In this document: positions 22,260-32,974 of the stretch, in pieces | Position numbering within the stretch: position 1 is the stretch's first letter | Layout of the letters: each line of letters opens with the position of its first letter | Assembly: GCA_004565275.1 (NCBI GenBank) | Contig: SDOX01000001.1 | Coordinates: 372,001 to 436,000 of the forward strand | DNA from: Nannochloropsis salina CCMP1776 | Lineage: Eukaryota; Sar; Eustigmatophyceae; Eustigmatales; Monodopsidaceae | Reading direction: 5' to 3' | DNA length: 64,000 nt | Translations under genes and position numbers: made by a program | The notes under the pieces: model-generated | The model's input: the letters and a program-made list of their open reading frames with translations, nothing else | Database searches by the model: none | What the model was told of the DNA's origin: nothing

Positions 22260-24203
22260 CGTCACGATATGTCTTGTTCCTTTCCTTCTCTTGCTTTGGC
22301 CTGGATTATTATTGCAAGGAAGCCTGCTTGGTATTTTTCGCTGCTCCTCTTGTATCTCTTGTCTCAGCAGTGCCCTCTCTGAGACTGTCGCCCATCCTCC
22401 GGGTGCCATGTATTATAGATGCCGCGACAAGGCCTACAATAGCAAGCTACCTGTCATTTATACAATGAGAATGATGTCCAACAGTGATCGATACAGACTT
22501 TTACCTTTTCCCTGGAAACAAGCAAAACGTTGTGGCAGCTGACTCGACGCACCGAACCATCGCGCTGTAAGTGAGTGATAGATGTTTCTCGATGTGTAGA
22601 CAGAATAGCGCACTTTGGGTATGTTCCAGGCCGAGCCGAGCCGCTATACCACCCGGCGGGAATCACGCAGGGGAGTATAGACCTTTTCTCTGGGTAGAAG
22701 GTGTAATCATAATTTTACCTCTTTAGTATTTCTCTGTACCTTTCTTCTCCCTGTGGGTACCGTCAACCTATAAGGACCTATACTTATAGCTACGGGACGC
22801 GTGGCACGAGAGGGTGGGACTCCTGCCAAAAGGTCTGTGTCACCTAAATCGGTTTGCACCACGCGCGCACCGTGTCTCGTGCGTGAGCAAAGAATACGTG
22901 CCGCGTGCGAACATCTTCAGAGGGATTCACGTCGGCAGAGGACGTTGACTGTCTTTCGTTGGCAAGCCACAGGTTATTTGTCGAGGAGATGTGTTTATCC
23001 TCAAGTGTTCACTGGTATGTGGTGTGTGAACTGCAATGGAACAGTGAAGGACTAGCGTATCAAGAACCAATAGACGCGCTCCTATTATCGTTCCATGCGA
23101 GACAGCACTGGATGTGATGGTGCATCCAGTGCTGCCTTCGGGGCCCCACCCCCCCTACGATCTATTCCTTAGGGGCTCTCCGAGTCTGATTATGGAGTTG
23201 TAGGGCAAGACTGTGGCAGACGTGAAAGATAGGTACCACAGTGCAAAAAGTATTCAATATATAGTGACTACTTGTTTAGTAGGCCAACCATCCAGCAGAA
23301 AAAAAGAATGCGAGGGAGAGATTTAAAGCGGCCTGAGTCCTCCTGTGTGGCCCGGGCATGATTGTCGAGTGATAGTGGAGGCAGAAGGGTGTCCACGACC
23401 GGGGGTATGTCCGTGAAGAGTGACGGTGTCAAAACGTAGGTCTCCCCTCTTTTAGCGAACGCTCATGGCGTGCTATCAGAGAATATGGGAACCCCGGGAA
23501 GTGTTGAGCATTCCCACGTGAATTCTGTCAAGAATTCAGAGACAAAAGGACAAGAACTGTGCAAGAGGCTCTCTCGTGATTGTTTCTTTATCACGTAGCG
23601 CGAAGTCGTCGGCTGATAGACCAGCAGGTCGTTCAAGTCGTTGGCAGAAGTCCCACCCTCTGTTGCCATCCGCCCTATCATAAGTATAGTAATCAACCAT
23701 ACTTGACGGTACGCGTAAGGAAGAGAAAGATATAGTGATCACCTAGCAAGATGATCTCGAGGGATCTCGCCTGACTTCCTGATGGCACAGTAACCGATAA
23801 CGCATACTGTCTTATCGTTGATTCGATCTACCCTTAAATCGAGAAACATCATTCTATCTCGTGATTGACAACCCATTTTAGAAAATGGTCACGCTGCGAC
23901 GTGCTTGTGCCCGTCGCTGCCTTGCCGCTTTCTACCCGAGCGTGCCCGAAAAAGAAGGCCACATCTTCTGTCAGGGAGTTGGCTTGTGGCAAACAAAATA
24001 CTTTTGAGTGGAAGTGCAGCTTTATTTCGCCCCGCCTTCTCATTTCAGACGTCTGACTATTATCATTTCCTGCCCTTGCAGAAGGTTATTTCGTCAGAGA
24101 TGCTGCCATCCTGGAGCAATCTAAAAAACATTTCTGCGCACAATAACGTGGACCAGTCCTCATAGCATTTCAGCTCCACCTCTACCGTATCTTCCGCCAT
24201 ATA
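22260..24203. other. Long divergent intergenic region
   Basis: About 1.9 kb between the DUF1350 gene and the receiver-like gene. Holds a perfect 12-bp hairpin at 23103-23134. A 77-codon minus-strand frame at 23463-23696 looks faintly protein-like but has no partner exons or motif. Otherwise nothing. Confidence 0.4.
23103..23134. other. Perfect 12-bp inverted repeat with 8-base loop
   Basis: CAGCACTGGATG at 23103-23114 is exactly complementary to CATCCAGTGCTG at 23123-23134, with an 8-base loop. It lies in non-coding DNA. It could form a hairpin in RNA or be a binding-site palindrome; no run of T follows, so a polymerase III terminator is not indicated. Confidence 0.8.
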
Positions 24204-25016
24204 ATGGTCTGCACGGGAAGATCGCGCTCCTCCACTGATCCTGAAGTCACGGGAGCAGTCGGACTTCGCGCGTATGCTCATGTCATCGAGCCTCGCCTAC
24301 TACGCGTCATGCTCGTGGATACATACATCGCTCAAGCCAGCGATATAAGACAATTTTTGGAGTACGAGGTAGGGCGTGATTTGGTTCCTGGGTTCGTGGC
24401 AGCATTTGATGTCGTGCAAGATGGTGTGGAGGCACTCGCTCTGGCCCATGGAGTCCCGTACGATGCAATTTTCCTTTCAGAAAGTTTGCGCGGCATCACG
24501 GCAGAAGAGCTCGTCTCAGACCTGTCTCAAATCGGATCTGATGCTTTTATGGTTATGATCGTTGGGGCTCAATGTGTGAGATCAGATTCTATATCTGCGG
24601 CTGGCTTCACCGCCACCTTGTCGCGACCTGTAACGGGTTCGAAGATAGCAGATGCGCTCCGAGCCATGTACTCACCGCAAGGACCGTCGAGTCATACCCC
24701 TAGATCGACCGAATCCTTCATGAGGAAAAATCCGCCTGTAGACATGAGTTCGCCTTTCACGAGCTTGACAAGGTCGGCGCGGGCTGATAGGTTCGAAACA
24801 CTCATTCCTCCTGCAAGGGATCTGTCAGACTGCACTCATTTGAAACCACGAATCTCTGACATAGATGAGTCTTATCACTCCCTGAGCGGTCATGCCACCA
24901 GCTTTTGGAGACCTCCACAAATTTTGTCGATGTCTATAAGCGAGACCCTGGGTCACCTGCTACTCCAAGGAGGGAAGAAGGTGAAATCGGAGAATCGGGG
25001 GTGGCGAAAGAAATAA
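24204..25016 (+). CDS. Protein with a degenerate response-regulator receiver domain
   Basis: 270 residues, single exon. Residues about 30-150 read as a receiver fold: a first strand ending in acid (LLRVMLVDT), a helix (DIRQFLEYEV), a strand and 'DGVEALALA', which is the common helix-3 opening, then YDAIFLSESLRG where a phosphoacceptor Asp is expected, MVMIVGAQ, and SRPVTGSKIADAL where normal receivers have a Lys-Pro. The phosphoacceptor position appears to be Ser or displaced, and the conserved Lys is Arg, so it is probably a pseudo-receiver that does not take part in ordinary phosphotransfer. The C-terminal 120 residues are Ser/Pro-rich and end in a basic stretch, with no output domain that I recognise. 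Histidine-kinase hybrids exist in stramenopiles but no kinase part lies next to it. Confidence 0.6.
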   Translation: MVCTGRSRSSTDPEVTGAVGLRAYAHVIEPRLLRVMLVDTYIAQASDIRQFLEYEVGRDLVPGFVAAFDVVQDGVEALALAHGVPYDAIFLSESLRGITAEELVSDLSQIGSDAFMVMIVGAQCVRSDSISAAGFTATLSRPVTGSKIADALRAMYSPQGPSSHTPRSTESFMRKNPPVDMSSPFTSLTRSARADRFETLIPPARDLSDCTHLKPRISDIDESYHSLSGHATSFWRPPQILSMSISETLGHLLLQGGKKVKSENRGWRKK

Positions 25017-27046
25017 GATGGCAACATAATTTCTGCGGCCTGAAAGCCAGATAAATGTGACGGGGAAACTTACAGGAGGCCGACATGAATCATACTGCCA
25101 AAACTGTGGCGAAGCTATTGCATAGGATCTCCTTGGCTTACGCCTTTTCGACTAGCTCGGGGCAAGCAAGCGTCCTCCATCTTGCATGGTGGGCAACACC
25201 GCGTTTTGGGTGACACTGCGAAGCTTATCTGTGTTACATTCATGTTTGACTACTTTGCAAATTGATCAATTGGAAACAAGTCTTGATACCCGCTGAGATT
25301 GCATGCGAACAAGTGGAGGGAGTTGCAAACGGGCCACACCAGATACTCGGAGGATTTCTTTTCTTCTCGACGGGATCATTTCACAAACTAGCAGGAGACA
25401 ATCATTGCCCAGATGTAGTCAATTGCAAAAAAATGGGAGGCTGCCAGTTTCAGACCGTCGTCATGTTTTCTGCTTTGTTCAATCTCAACCAGTCTTTGCA
25501 CACTAGAGCTTCAATGAATGAGATAGTGTAACCTAAACATTTTTATTTGTGATATACCATCTCTTTCTCCATTATATGGCCTGCTCATCAATGCAGTCCG
25601 CTGCTAAGTTTTATAATAGAAGGCAACAGGGAAAATGTAAAACTTTACTCACGATTGCAGCCTGTACTTACCTCTCGCAATTGCTTTACTGTTAGAGCTC
25701 ATTTCTTGTGCCCGGGAATGCAAACACGTCATAATAATACAGCAAATAGGCTCAAATACTTACTTGATTGACAACATGGAAGTTCCTCAGCTCCGTTGAG
25801 TGTCCTGTCTATTTGTTGCTTGACCTGCGGTTTCAACTTTGGCAGCGGTAAAACTTTCTCCTACTCCGTAAATTGCTGAAGCTAGGTTAAGCCTCAGACT
25901 AATATATGCACTATAAGCTGAGTGTTTCGAAATCGTCTCAGACACCCTGCCCATATAATTTGCCGAAGTCTTCTCCCTCATCACATTTCCTGTATGGTAA
26001 CCCGAATTGCAATGCGCGAATTTGGGGAGGAAATGATGTCTTTAGTCCACTAACTTCTCAAATCCACCCTGAGAAAAATGAAAACAAGTCAATGGTAAAA
26101 AGCCAGACATGGCAAAAGAAGACAAGGAGGAGCTTACTCGAAAAAAAAATGGTAGGAATGCTTCTTCGAAATGAACTCCCCCGACCGAGCGACGCGAACT
26201 CTCCGGAAATTAGTTGAAGACCTCGTGTCCATACTCTCGTGGTGCGACGGATTCGCACCACCTCCTCTACACGTATGATGAACAAATTGAGAAAGGCTGC
26301 CTTCTCGTTGAACTTGGGGTCTCTCGGCCAGGACGAGGGCGAGAAGCTAATCTAGCCGCCACTGGCTTGCACTAGGAGTACTCACTCACGCCTGTCGCAC
26401 GACCTCGAGGAGCTGCAGCCACGCGGGTAAAGGAAATTGGGAACGCTCCCACCAAGACATGTCAGAGCCGTATCGCATTTCTCATTGAATTCAACTCTCT
26501 TGCGCATGAACAGATATTTATAGCTGCAACGCCGTCGCGCACACATCAGTAGGGTTTCAGTGTCGCAGCATATCCTCCGGTATCCAGATACATCATCATG
26601 GTGAGGCATTTCCTCTCCTTCACTCGACATCTTTATACAGCACGCTTTCATAAAATTACCAACTTCTATTCTATGTACCTCACCAAAGGGCAAAGCTAGA
26701 AAGCGTTTTATTGACCCAGCAAATTCGCAGCATTTCTATGTAGTACACCGCAGCCAGCGGGATGCGAATGGCGACGACCCCGAAGCTTCTCAATATGTCT
26801 TGTTGCCGGGACGGGTACGTGACTTGTCGATGGACCTCGAAAGTCGCATTGCTTAGTCTTACCCTCCTATGTTTGAAGGACGTGGTTCAATACACGGAGA
26901 AATTCTGCTCAGAAGGGGCTTTTTCATTTGTGCCCGAAACGCTTTAACCAGCTTTTCAAGGATGTAAATATTGTTTTCTGTTTCTAAATTACCAACATTA
27001 TGTATGTCTGTCTCACGTTACTCATTTGTATCCTTCTTTAAATATC
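25017..27046. other. Long gene-free stretch
   Basis: About 2 kb between two plus-strand genes, with only short frames lacking motifs or matching splice sites. It should contain the 3' UTR of the receiver-like gene and the promoter of LTV1. Confidence 0.4.
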
Positions 27047-29121
27047 ATGGCATTGAATGTGAAGCGTGGGAACGCAGCGGACCGCGGAGAGGCAACTGAA
27101 CCACGTCAACGCGAGAAGGATATCCGCTGGCGGGATCACATCAACGAATTAGGCCTGCCAAATGATGGATACAATTATGCTAGACACTTGAAAACAATGG
27201 GGGGTGGTCGCTTCATTGCTGCTTCTGGAGAGATAGGACAGGCGCGCACAAGAGGAGGCGTCTACCAGCTTGCGCAGGGGACAGGCCTGCAGGACGAGAG
27301 AATAGCGGGAGATGAAGGAGTTGTGCCTTGCCGTGAAGAAAGATTGAAGCCAGTTGTGGATGCTATTACCTTGTCAGCTGATTGCATGGACGAGGAACTT
27401 GAAAGGGCATTGTTTGGGAGCGATACGGAAGATGGGGAGGAGAAGGTCGAAGGCGTGAGGGGCGGTGGGGAGTTGAATGACGACTTTATCTTGCAGGCAG
27501 GCAAGGAGCCGAAGGAAGATCTAGATGAAGAGGACGGTGAGGTTGATGGTAATGGAGGAGGGGACAAGTTTGACTTTGAAGCTCACATGGCAATGTTGAT
27601 CGCGAAAAGCGAAAAGTCCTTGGGTTGGGCTCCTGCGCGCGGATGGGGTCATGGGGAGCTGGAAAGCATGCAACGCGTGACGCCGAGCAGACATGTAGGA
27701 TTTCGAGATTCTGATGATGAAAAAACATTGGAATTGAGCCGCAGATCAAAAAAAATGGGTGCTGCGGCAAAACCGCATGATGCAACGGGGATGAAAGAGT
27801 CATCAGGCGAAGGAGGAATCCCGAAGTCTGGCAAGCATGTAAGTGGCGAGGGAGAGGAATCACCTTTTGTCATTTACAGATGTTAGACAGGCATTTTCGA
27901 GTGTCGGTGCTGTCTCTGTAAAATGTATGTGCGAGCATGCCGGCCCGTGTAATCTGTCTTTTTGGAAGTGGTGTTCCTCATACTCTGAATTGGCGGAAGA
28001 TGTTTCTTCAGCTGTTCTTGTGAACCGTGTTGTTGTGATACTTCTCACTGATTTTGACATAATGTAATAAATCCCAGCGGTCGCGTTTTGAGGAGGAGTT
28101 TGAAGATTTGCTGACAGAATACGGCGAAGAAGATATCGGGGGCCTAAAGGGTACAGAAGAAGAGGCAAGCGCTCGAGGGGGGCCAGGAGCCGTGAAAGAA
28201 GTGGAAGATACGATTGAAGACATTTTGGACAACTTCCTGAGGGCGAAAATTGCATGTACAGCGCGCCAGGGGAAGAGGGATGGCCATTTTGAGCTAGAGG
28301 TTGGGAGGAAGGGGCGTCCACGGTCATCTGGTAGCTCCACGCTAGTTATGGAGAAGGATGAGATACATGAAGGAGCGGAGGAGGTATTGGAGGCCGGAGC
28401 AGATGATATAGAGGGCTTCATCGCCAAGCATGACTACCTCGGGGTAAGTGCGTCGCTGAGGGTGGGTGGACAAAGGAAAGTTACATAGGGATGCGCAACA
28501 TAACGAGTATTTATCTTGTTATTTGGGTCTCTCTGCTCCTGCCTTTCAGCCGAGCAGCTTGTAGATCTTTACGGCTTCCCGAGGCTTACTCTTTTTGTTG
28601 TCCTTGTGCCTATGGTCCTTTGTCATAACATATATCAATGCATGTATTAGGACCGAGATGGCCTAGTGCCGTGGGATTGTGAGACAATCCTGTCGACTTG
28701 CTCCAATTTGGACAATCACCCTAGCCTCATAAGCGAGCAGCGGGGCAGGCAAGGGAGGAAGATGCATGGCAAGCACTGTTCAGAGCTGCCACTTTTGCCG
28801 GAAGGTCGTGACGTAGGATTATACCCCGAGAACGCGGCAGAAATGGTGGCTCTCTCGAAAAAAAGTGGGCTGCCTTTGGGAGTCTTGCCGCAGGCACCGA
28901 AGAAAGCAATTTCAAATGCAAATACGGGAGGCAAGAGAGACAAGGATGAAAAGCTGCTGGACAAACGAGCTCGTAAGGCCGCAGTGAAACTAGCGCGGCG
29001 GGAAGGTCGAGCGAGAAAAAGGGAAATGACGCAAGCCTTTAAGGCAGTCGAGAAAGTAGCGGGGCTCCAGTCACGAAGCGGCGAGACGGCAGTAAATCGG
29101 AGTGTTTTTCAATTTTCGTGA
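27047..29121 (+). CDS. LTV1: LTV1 ribosome biogenesis factor (40S maturation)
   Basis: Spliced model: 27047-27838, 28078-28443, 28651-29121, all phase 0, 542 residues. LTV1 binds the pre-40S head with Enp1 and Rps3 and must leave before the beak matures. Landmarks: ELGLPNDGYNYARHLKTMGGG near the N-terminus (the LTV1 'DDGYDY-HL' signature), DEELERALFGSD, LNDDFILQAG, then in exon 2 a Glu-rich segment (RFEEEFEDLLTEYGEED) and DIEGFIAKHDYLG, and in exon 3 VPWDCETILSTCSNLDNHP, the most conserved eukaryotic LTV1 motif, ending with a long basic helix (KLARREGRARKREMTQAFK) for RNA or ribosomal protein contact. The ATG at 27026, seven codons upstream, is an alternative start. Confidence 0.93.
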
Positions 29122-29404
29122 TTGCAAACTCTGTATCTAAGTGAAAGACATTGACTATATGGTTCTTGTACATGCACGTATACTTTTTTCTATCCCGCTT
29201 TGGGCGAGCAAAAAGTGTTCAAACTTTCAGATATTCACAAAAAAATGTTAGAGTGCTTTAAGAATGGATCTCACTTGTAATTTACGAACTGCAACCGCAA
29301 ATCTGACGAAGGCATATCGTATCTCATAGACAACATGAGCATCCGCCAAGGTGCCTGCGATGACCCATGTCCATTCCCACTTTCGTCGTTACTCTTTCTC
29401 TCGA

Positions 29405-29959
29405 CTAATGGATGGCATTTCTCCGCGCGCGTTCAAAGATCCCGTACTCATTCGCAGCCTCCTTCCCCTTGGAGCTTGATCTTACAACCTCTTCCTCCTG
29501 CTGATCGCTGGAAGTCCGGCGAAAGTAGTCCCCTGCAAAGAGGCTTTCATCTTTGCTGTCGTCCACATTCTTTTTAAAACGCAACGCCGAGTCGGGTGGT
29601 ACATAAACATCTTCAACGCGGTGGAACCATCCGGTCTCCTCACGGGCTTTGCTTAATCTGCGTTTCACATGCTGCCAGTCACTGGCCTCTTCCAAAGTCA
29701 TTTCGACGGGGTCATGCCGAAGCAAATGAAGGATTTCTTCGTCATTGACGTGCGTCTCCATACGCCGCCTCTGCTTATCTTTGACCCTAGTAGATGGCTC
29801 TCCACCACCAGTGATAGTTTCGTCCTCTTTCTTCTGGGTCCAGTCACCTTCATGCAGAGAGCCCCCAACAGCTAGGAAGACATGTGTCCAAAGGAAGAAC
29901 AGGACAGCCGCTACCAGCGGAGAGAACTTGCCTTGTATCTTTGCAGTCGAGATATACAT
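29405..29959 (-). CDS. Small signal-anchor protein of unknown function
   Basis: 184 residues, single exon. A hydrophobic segment at about residues 12-32 (FSPLVAAVLFFLWTHVFLAVGG) follows a short basic N-terminus, as in a signal anchor or signal peptide. The rest is charged and soluble: a basic patch (KDKQRRRMETHV), an acidic helix (NDEEILHLLRHDPVEMTLEEASDW), an aromatic-containing stretch (GWFHRVEDVYVPPDSALRF) and a Ser/Glu/Lys tail. I recognise no family. The clean open frame, the signal and the amphipathic composition support a real gene; it lies 283 bases from the LTV1 stop, convergent. It could be a small inner-membrane or endoplasmic reticulum subunit, but this is only a guess. Confidence 0.55.
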   Translation of the reverse strand: MYISTAKIQGKFSPLVAAVLFFLWTHVFLAVGGSLHEGDWTQKKEDETITGGGEPSTRVKDKQRRRMETHVNDEEILHLLRHDPVEMTLEEASDWQHVKRRLSKAREETGWFHRVEDVYVPPDSALRFKKNVDDSKDESLFAGDYFRRTSSDQQEEEVVRSSSKGKEAANEYGIFERARRNAIH

Positions 29960-31016
29960 TACCCTAGTGGATTAAATTTAGTGCGAGTTCTGGTGTGGAG
30001 TTTTGATTGTGAAATGTCAACAAGCGTCGTATGACATGACATATGAAAGCCTTTAGAATTTTGGCAGCACATAATCATTTGCCGTCCTTCTTTAACTTGC
30101 TCAATTATACTCTCTAGAGGAGAATGAGGTGTCCATGGTCATGCCCAAACAGAGTCGTCTCTCCAGCTAGGGGGGGTAAGGTTTTCTGTGCTCGGATGTT
30201 GAGTAAAGAAGGAGACTGGGCGCAGAAAGACGAAAAAAGGTCTGCACTGCTCTTGAGAGTCGACGCACCCGCTCAACGTGCAAGACTGACCTACGCGCTC
30301 AAGCATTCGATGCCGTCAAGCAGACACGTGACGTTATACAGAGACTCGTGCGCCCTTTTCCCTCTCGCTGAGGCGGGTAGCCTGACTCGGCGACGCCGTG
30401 TCTACGTTCCAGCCGCCCGGCCACCCAAAAAAAAACTTCCAATTTACGTAGCACGGGGGGCATTGACGAGCCAATCTACATTGAGTGCAATTCACCCAGG
30501 AAAATTAAAGTGAAGAATGATAATTTTTCGTGTAGCCCCAATCATACGATGCATAACGTTAGAACTTTCTTGAGGGACACGGCTCATGTATCGCGTCTTG
30601 TTTTCAGGTTGTCGACGGGATAAGACCCTGTCTGTGTCTCTCATTTTTCCCACCGCTTCCGCCTGATACAATTAATGCCAAAATACATGATTGACGCGGC
30701 CGTTTTTGAGCCAAATCTCAAAATTTTGAGGACTCACAGGTCCTTATATAAATTAATGGTAACACTTTCTCCTGCGCATGACACCATCTTATCCGGTGTT
30801 CATGTGTGATTTCACCCACCTGGCAAAACAGCATCGCAGTAAGGCATGCATGTAGCTCTCAGCACTGTTCCAGCATTCATCGAGTTTCGGTGCCTGTCGC
30901 TATTACGGAATTATTTTCTGCCTTCATGGTGCTTTCGCCGTCCGGGTGGGCGCATCAATACGTGTTCTGCTCAGACACACGGAAATTTATCTTGTCTCAC
31001 GCCACGCGCCACGAAC
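29960..31016. other. Divergent intergenic region
   Basis: About 1.05 kb, 5' of both the signal-anchor gene and the PD-(D/E)XK-like gene. A 129-codon frame at 30124-30513 is very basic and lacks motifs; I do not call it. Confidence 0.4.
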
Positions 31017-32736
31017 ATGAATGAAGGCAAATTTTGTGATGCTCCTTCTCCTATACCTTCGTTTCAAGATGAGTTTAAAGTCATTCTCGCGCAGCAGCTT
31101 CGGGCCGTCTCCAGTATTGACACGGATGTTGACCGCTATCTGATCCCTCGGAACTTTCGAAAGTTCATTCTAGAAAGTTTCGACATGCAGACGCTTGGGA
31201 AAAAAGGTGAAGATACTCTGCTGCGCCGCATTATGCATGCACATCTTTCGGGGCCAACGGATGGGGATCCCTTGTATAGGGAACTGATGCAAGTACTCCA
31301 TACTTCGCAGAATCCGTGGGTCGCAACCTCCGAGAATGTTCTGTTTGAATCTGTCACGGCCAAAATTGTAACATCCAGCAAAAAGGCCAGTCACTTAGCT
31401 GAAGGTTAGTTTAGATAGTGCCAAGCTAGCGAATAGTAAGAGGTAGATTTGGTCGGCAGGATCCAGATGTTTACATTCATCTTGTCTCCTCCCTCTTGTT
31501 TTCTTTTTGACAGCAAAGCTTGGTCGTGCAAAGTTGGCTAAGGCCTTATTACAACTAAATGCTAGTATTGAAGAGCTTTTGCAACAGAGCGTGAACAGCA
31601 CTATCGACATGGGCACGCTTCGTTCCAAGATCCTCGAACGCCAAGAACGCTCGAAGATGATGCAAGGCAGGCTCGATCGCTTTGACGCATTGATCCAAGT
31701 CCTGGCAGCAATCGAAGAGCACCTGGTGATCTGGAAACATGAAAGTCTGGCAATAAACAGAGAAGTGCGAAGCACAGGCTGCGAAGTTTCGCGACACGAT
31801 TCTTTTGGCGACACGAAGGGCATTGAGCAAGCAAGTGTGGAGCGTGCTCGGGACTTGAGCCAAGCTTTGGGTAGGGCCGTAGAAAAGGAAGGAAGGGAAA
31901 TTTTGGAAAATTGCTTGGTGAAGTGGATGCGGCAACAGACTATGCTGCCCGCACAATCGACACCTTTTTTAATTTTGACTGGGGTACGCCTCAAATCTCT
32001 GGATTCAGAGCCAATGCTGGCAATAAGGGGAGATGTCGTCCGAGAATCTAGTCGTGTCTACGATCTAACAGACAGGCCTAAGGCCGAGCTAGATGCACTC
32101 GTCGTCACGCCTACATCTACAGGTTCCAATCGGCTCCAAGTCTTGGTGGCGGTAGAAATGAAGCGAAGCTTGCATGAGATACCAATAGACTGCATTAAGT
32201 ATCACCTTTCGCTCGAAGTTTGTCGGAGAGCCACGCCTGAACTGCTTTGCTTCGCGTCCTCCGCCGTGTGCTCGCCTGCTTCAGTCAGAGATGACCTGCT
32301 AATAGCTGAGGCGCTACCACAGGTATCAACAGAAAACGGCTTCCTCTTAGACTTTTCTTCCTTTCGCCTCCCTGAAGACGCGTTTTACATTGTGAAGCGG
32401 GGCGGAGTCGAAATGCGTGCTGTCGACAAGCTTTTGCTTAAACGAGTGCACTTAAGACAGAACGAAAAAGGATTCAGTCTAGACGAAGAAGCATTACGGA
32501 ATTTCTACGCCCCTGACTTTGCGTCGCTCAAAAATATCACACATGAGGAAAGAAGAATGGCGGAAATGAAGCGTGAGGCTGTGATCGACGCTCTCTTCGA
32601 TGATTTTTCGAATTATGGCGTCGAGTCCCTGAGGCAGCGGCTAAGTGTTATAGTTAAGGTGTTGGCCGGAAAGAGCCCTGCATCTAGAGGTCCTCTCCAA
32701 AACGTCTTCTCTCTCAAGGAGGGTGACGCCGAGTAG
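31017..32736 (+). CDS. Unknown protein with PD-(D/E)XK-like motif
   Basis: Spliced model: 31017-31404 and 31514-32736 (phase 1, joining HLAE-AKLGRAKLAKALLQL), 536 residues. I do not recognise the family. The N-terminal 180 residues are mostly helical. The middle holds a segment that looks like the PD-(D/E)XK nuclease core: a helix-strand region PKAELDALVVT followed after a turn by LQVLVAVEMKRS, that is Asp then hydrophobic strand then Glu-x-Lys (near residues 320-345), and then a helix (CIKYHLSLEVCRRA). The C-terminal part (FYIVKRGGVEMRAVDKLLLKR, then helices) is not assignable. Such motifs occur in nucleases, restriction-like enzymes and inactive relatives, so the activity is unproven. The start at 31017 is the first Met of the conserved-looking part; the upstream frame reads like 5' UTR. 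Confidence 0.72.
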
Positions 32737-32974
32737 CGGTGCGTCTGGCCCGTAAAGATGAGGTACAGTTTATACAAAGATCACGCATCGAATATCACGC
32801 TGATTAAAGAAGACGACGTGAGAAAAATGAGAACAAAATGGAGTCGTGAAGAGAGGAAGTACAACGAAGACTCGCACAATGGGAAGAGAAAGTTATGCAC
32901 TTTCTACTACTCACACGATTAGCCACTGCTGTCCTTAGAAGCTCCTGCATACTTTTCCAATGCCTGCCACACAT

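Noticed and set aside
23463-23742. Two overlapping minus-strand frames (77 and 68 codons)
   Set aside because: Faintly protein-like but no partner exons, no motif and no start context to prefer either.
30124-30513. 129-codon plus-strand frame
   Set aside because: Very basic, no motif, and lies in a divergent intergenic region; likely chance.
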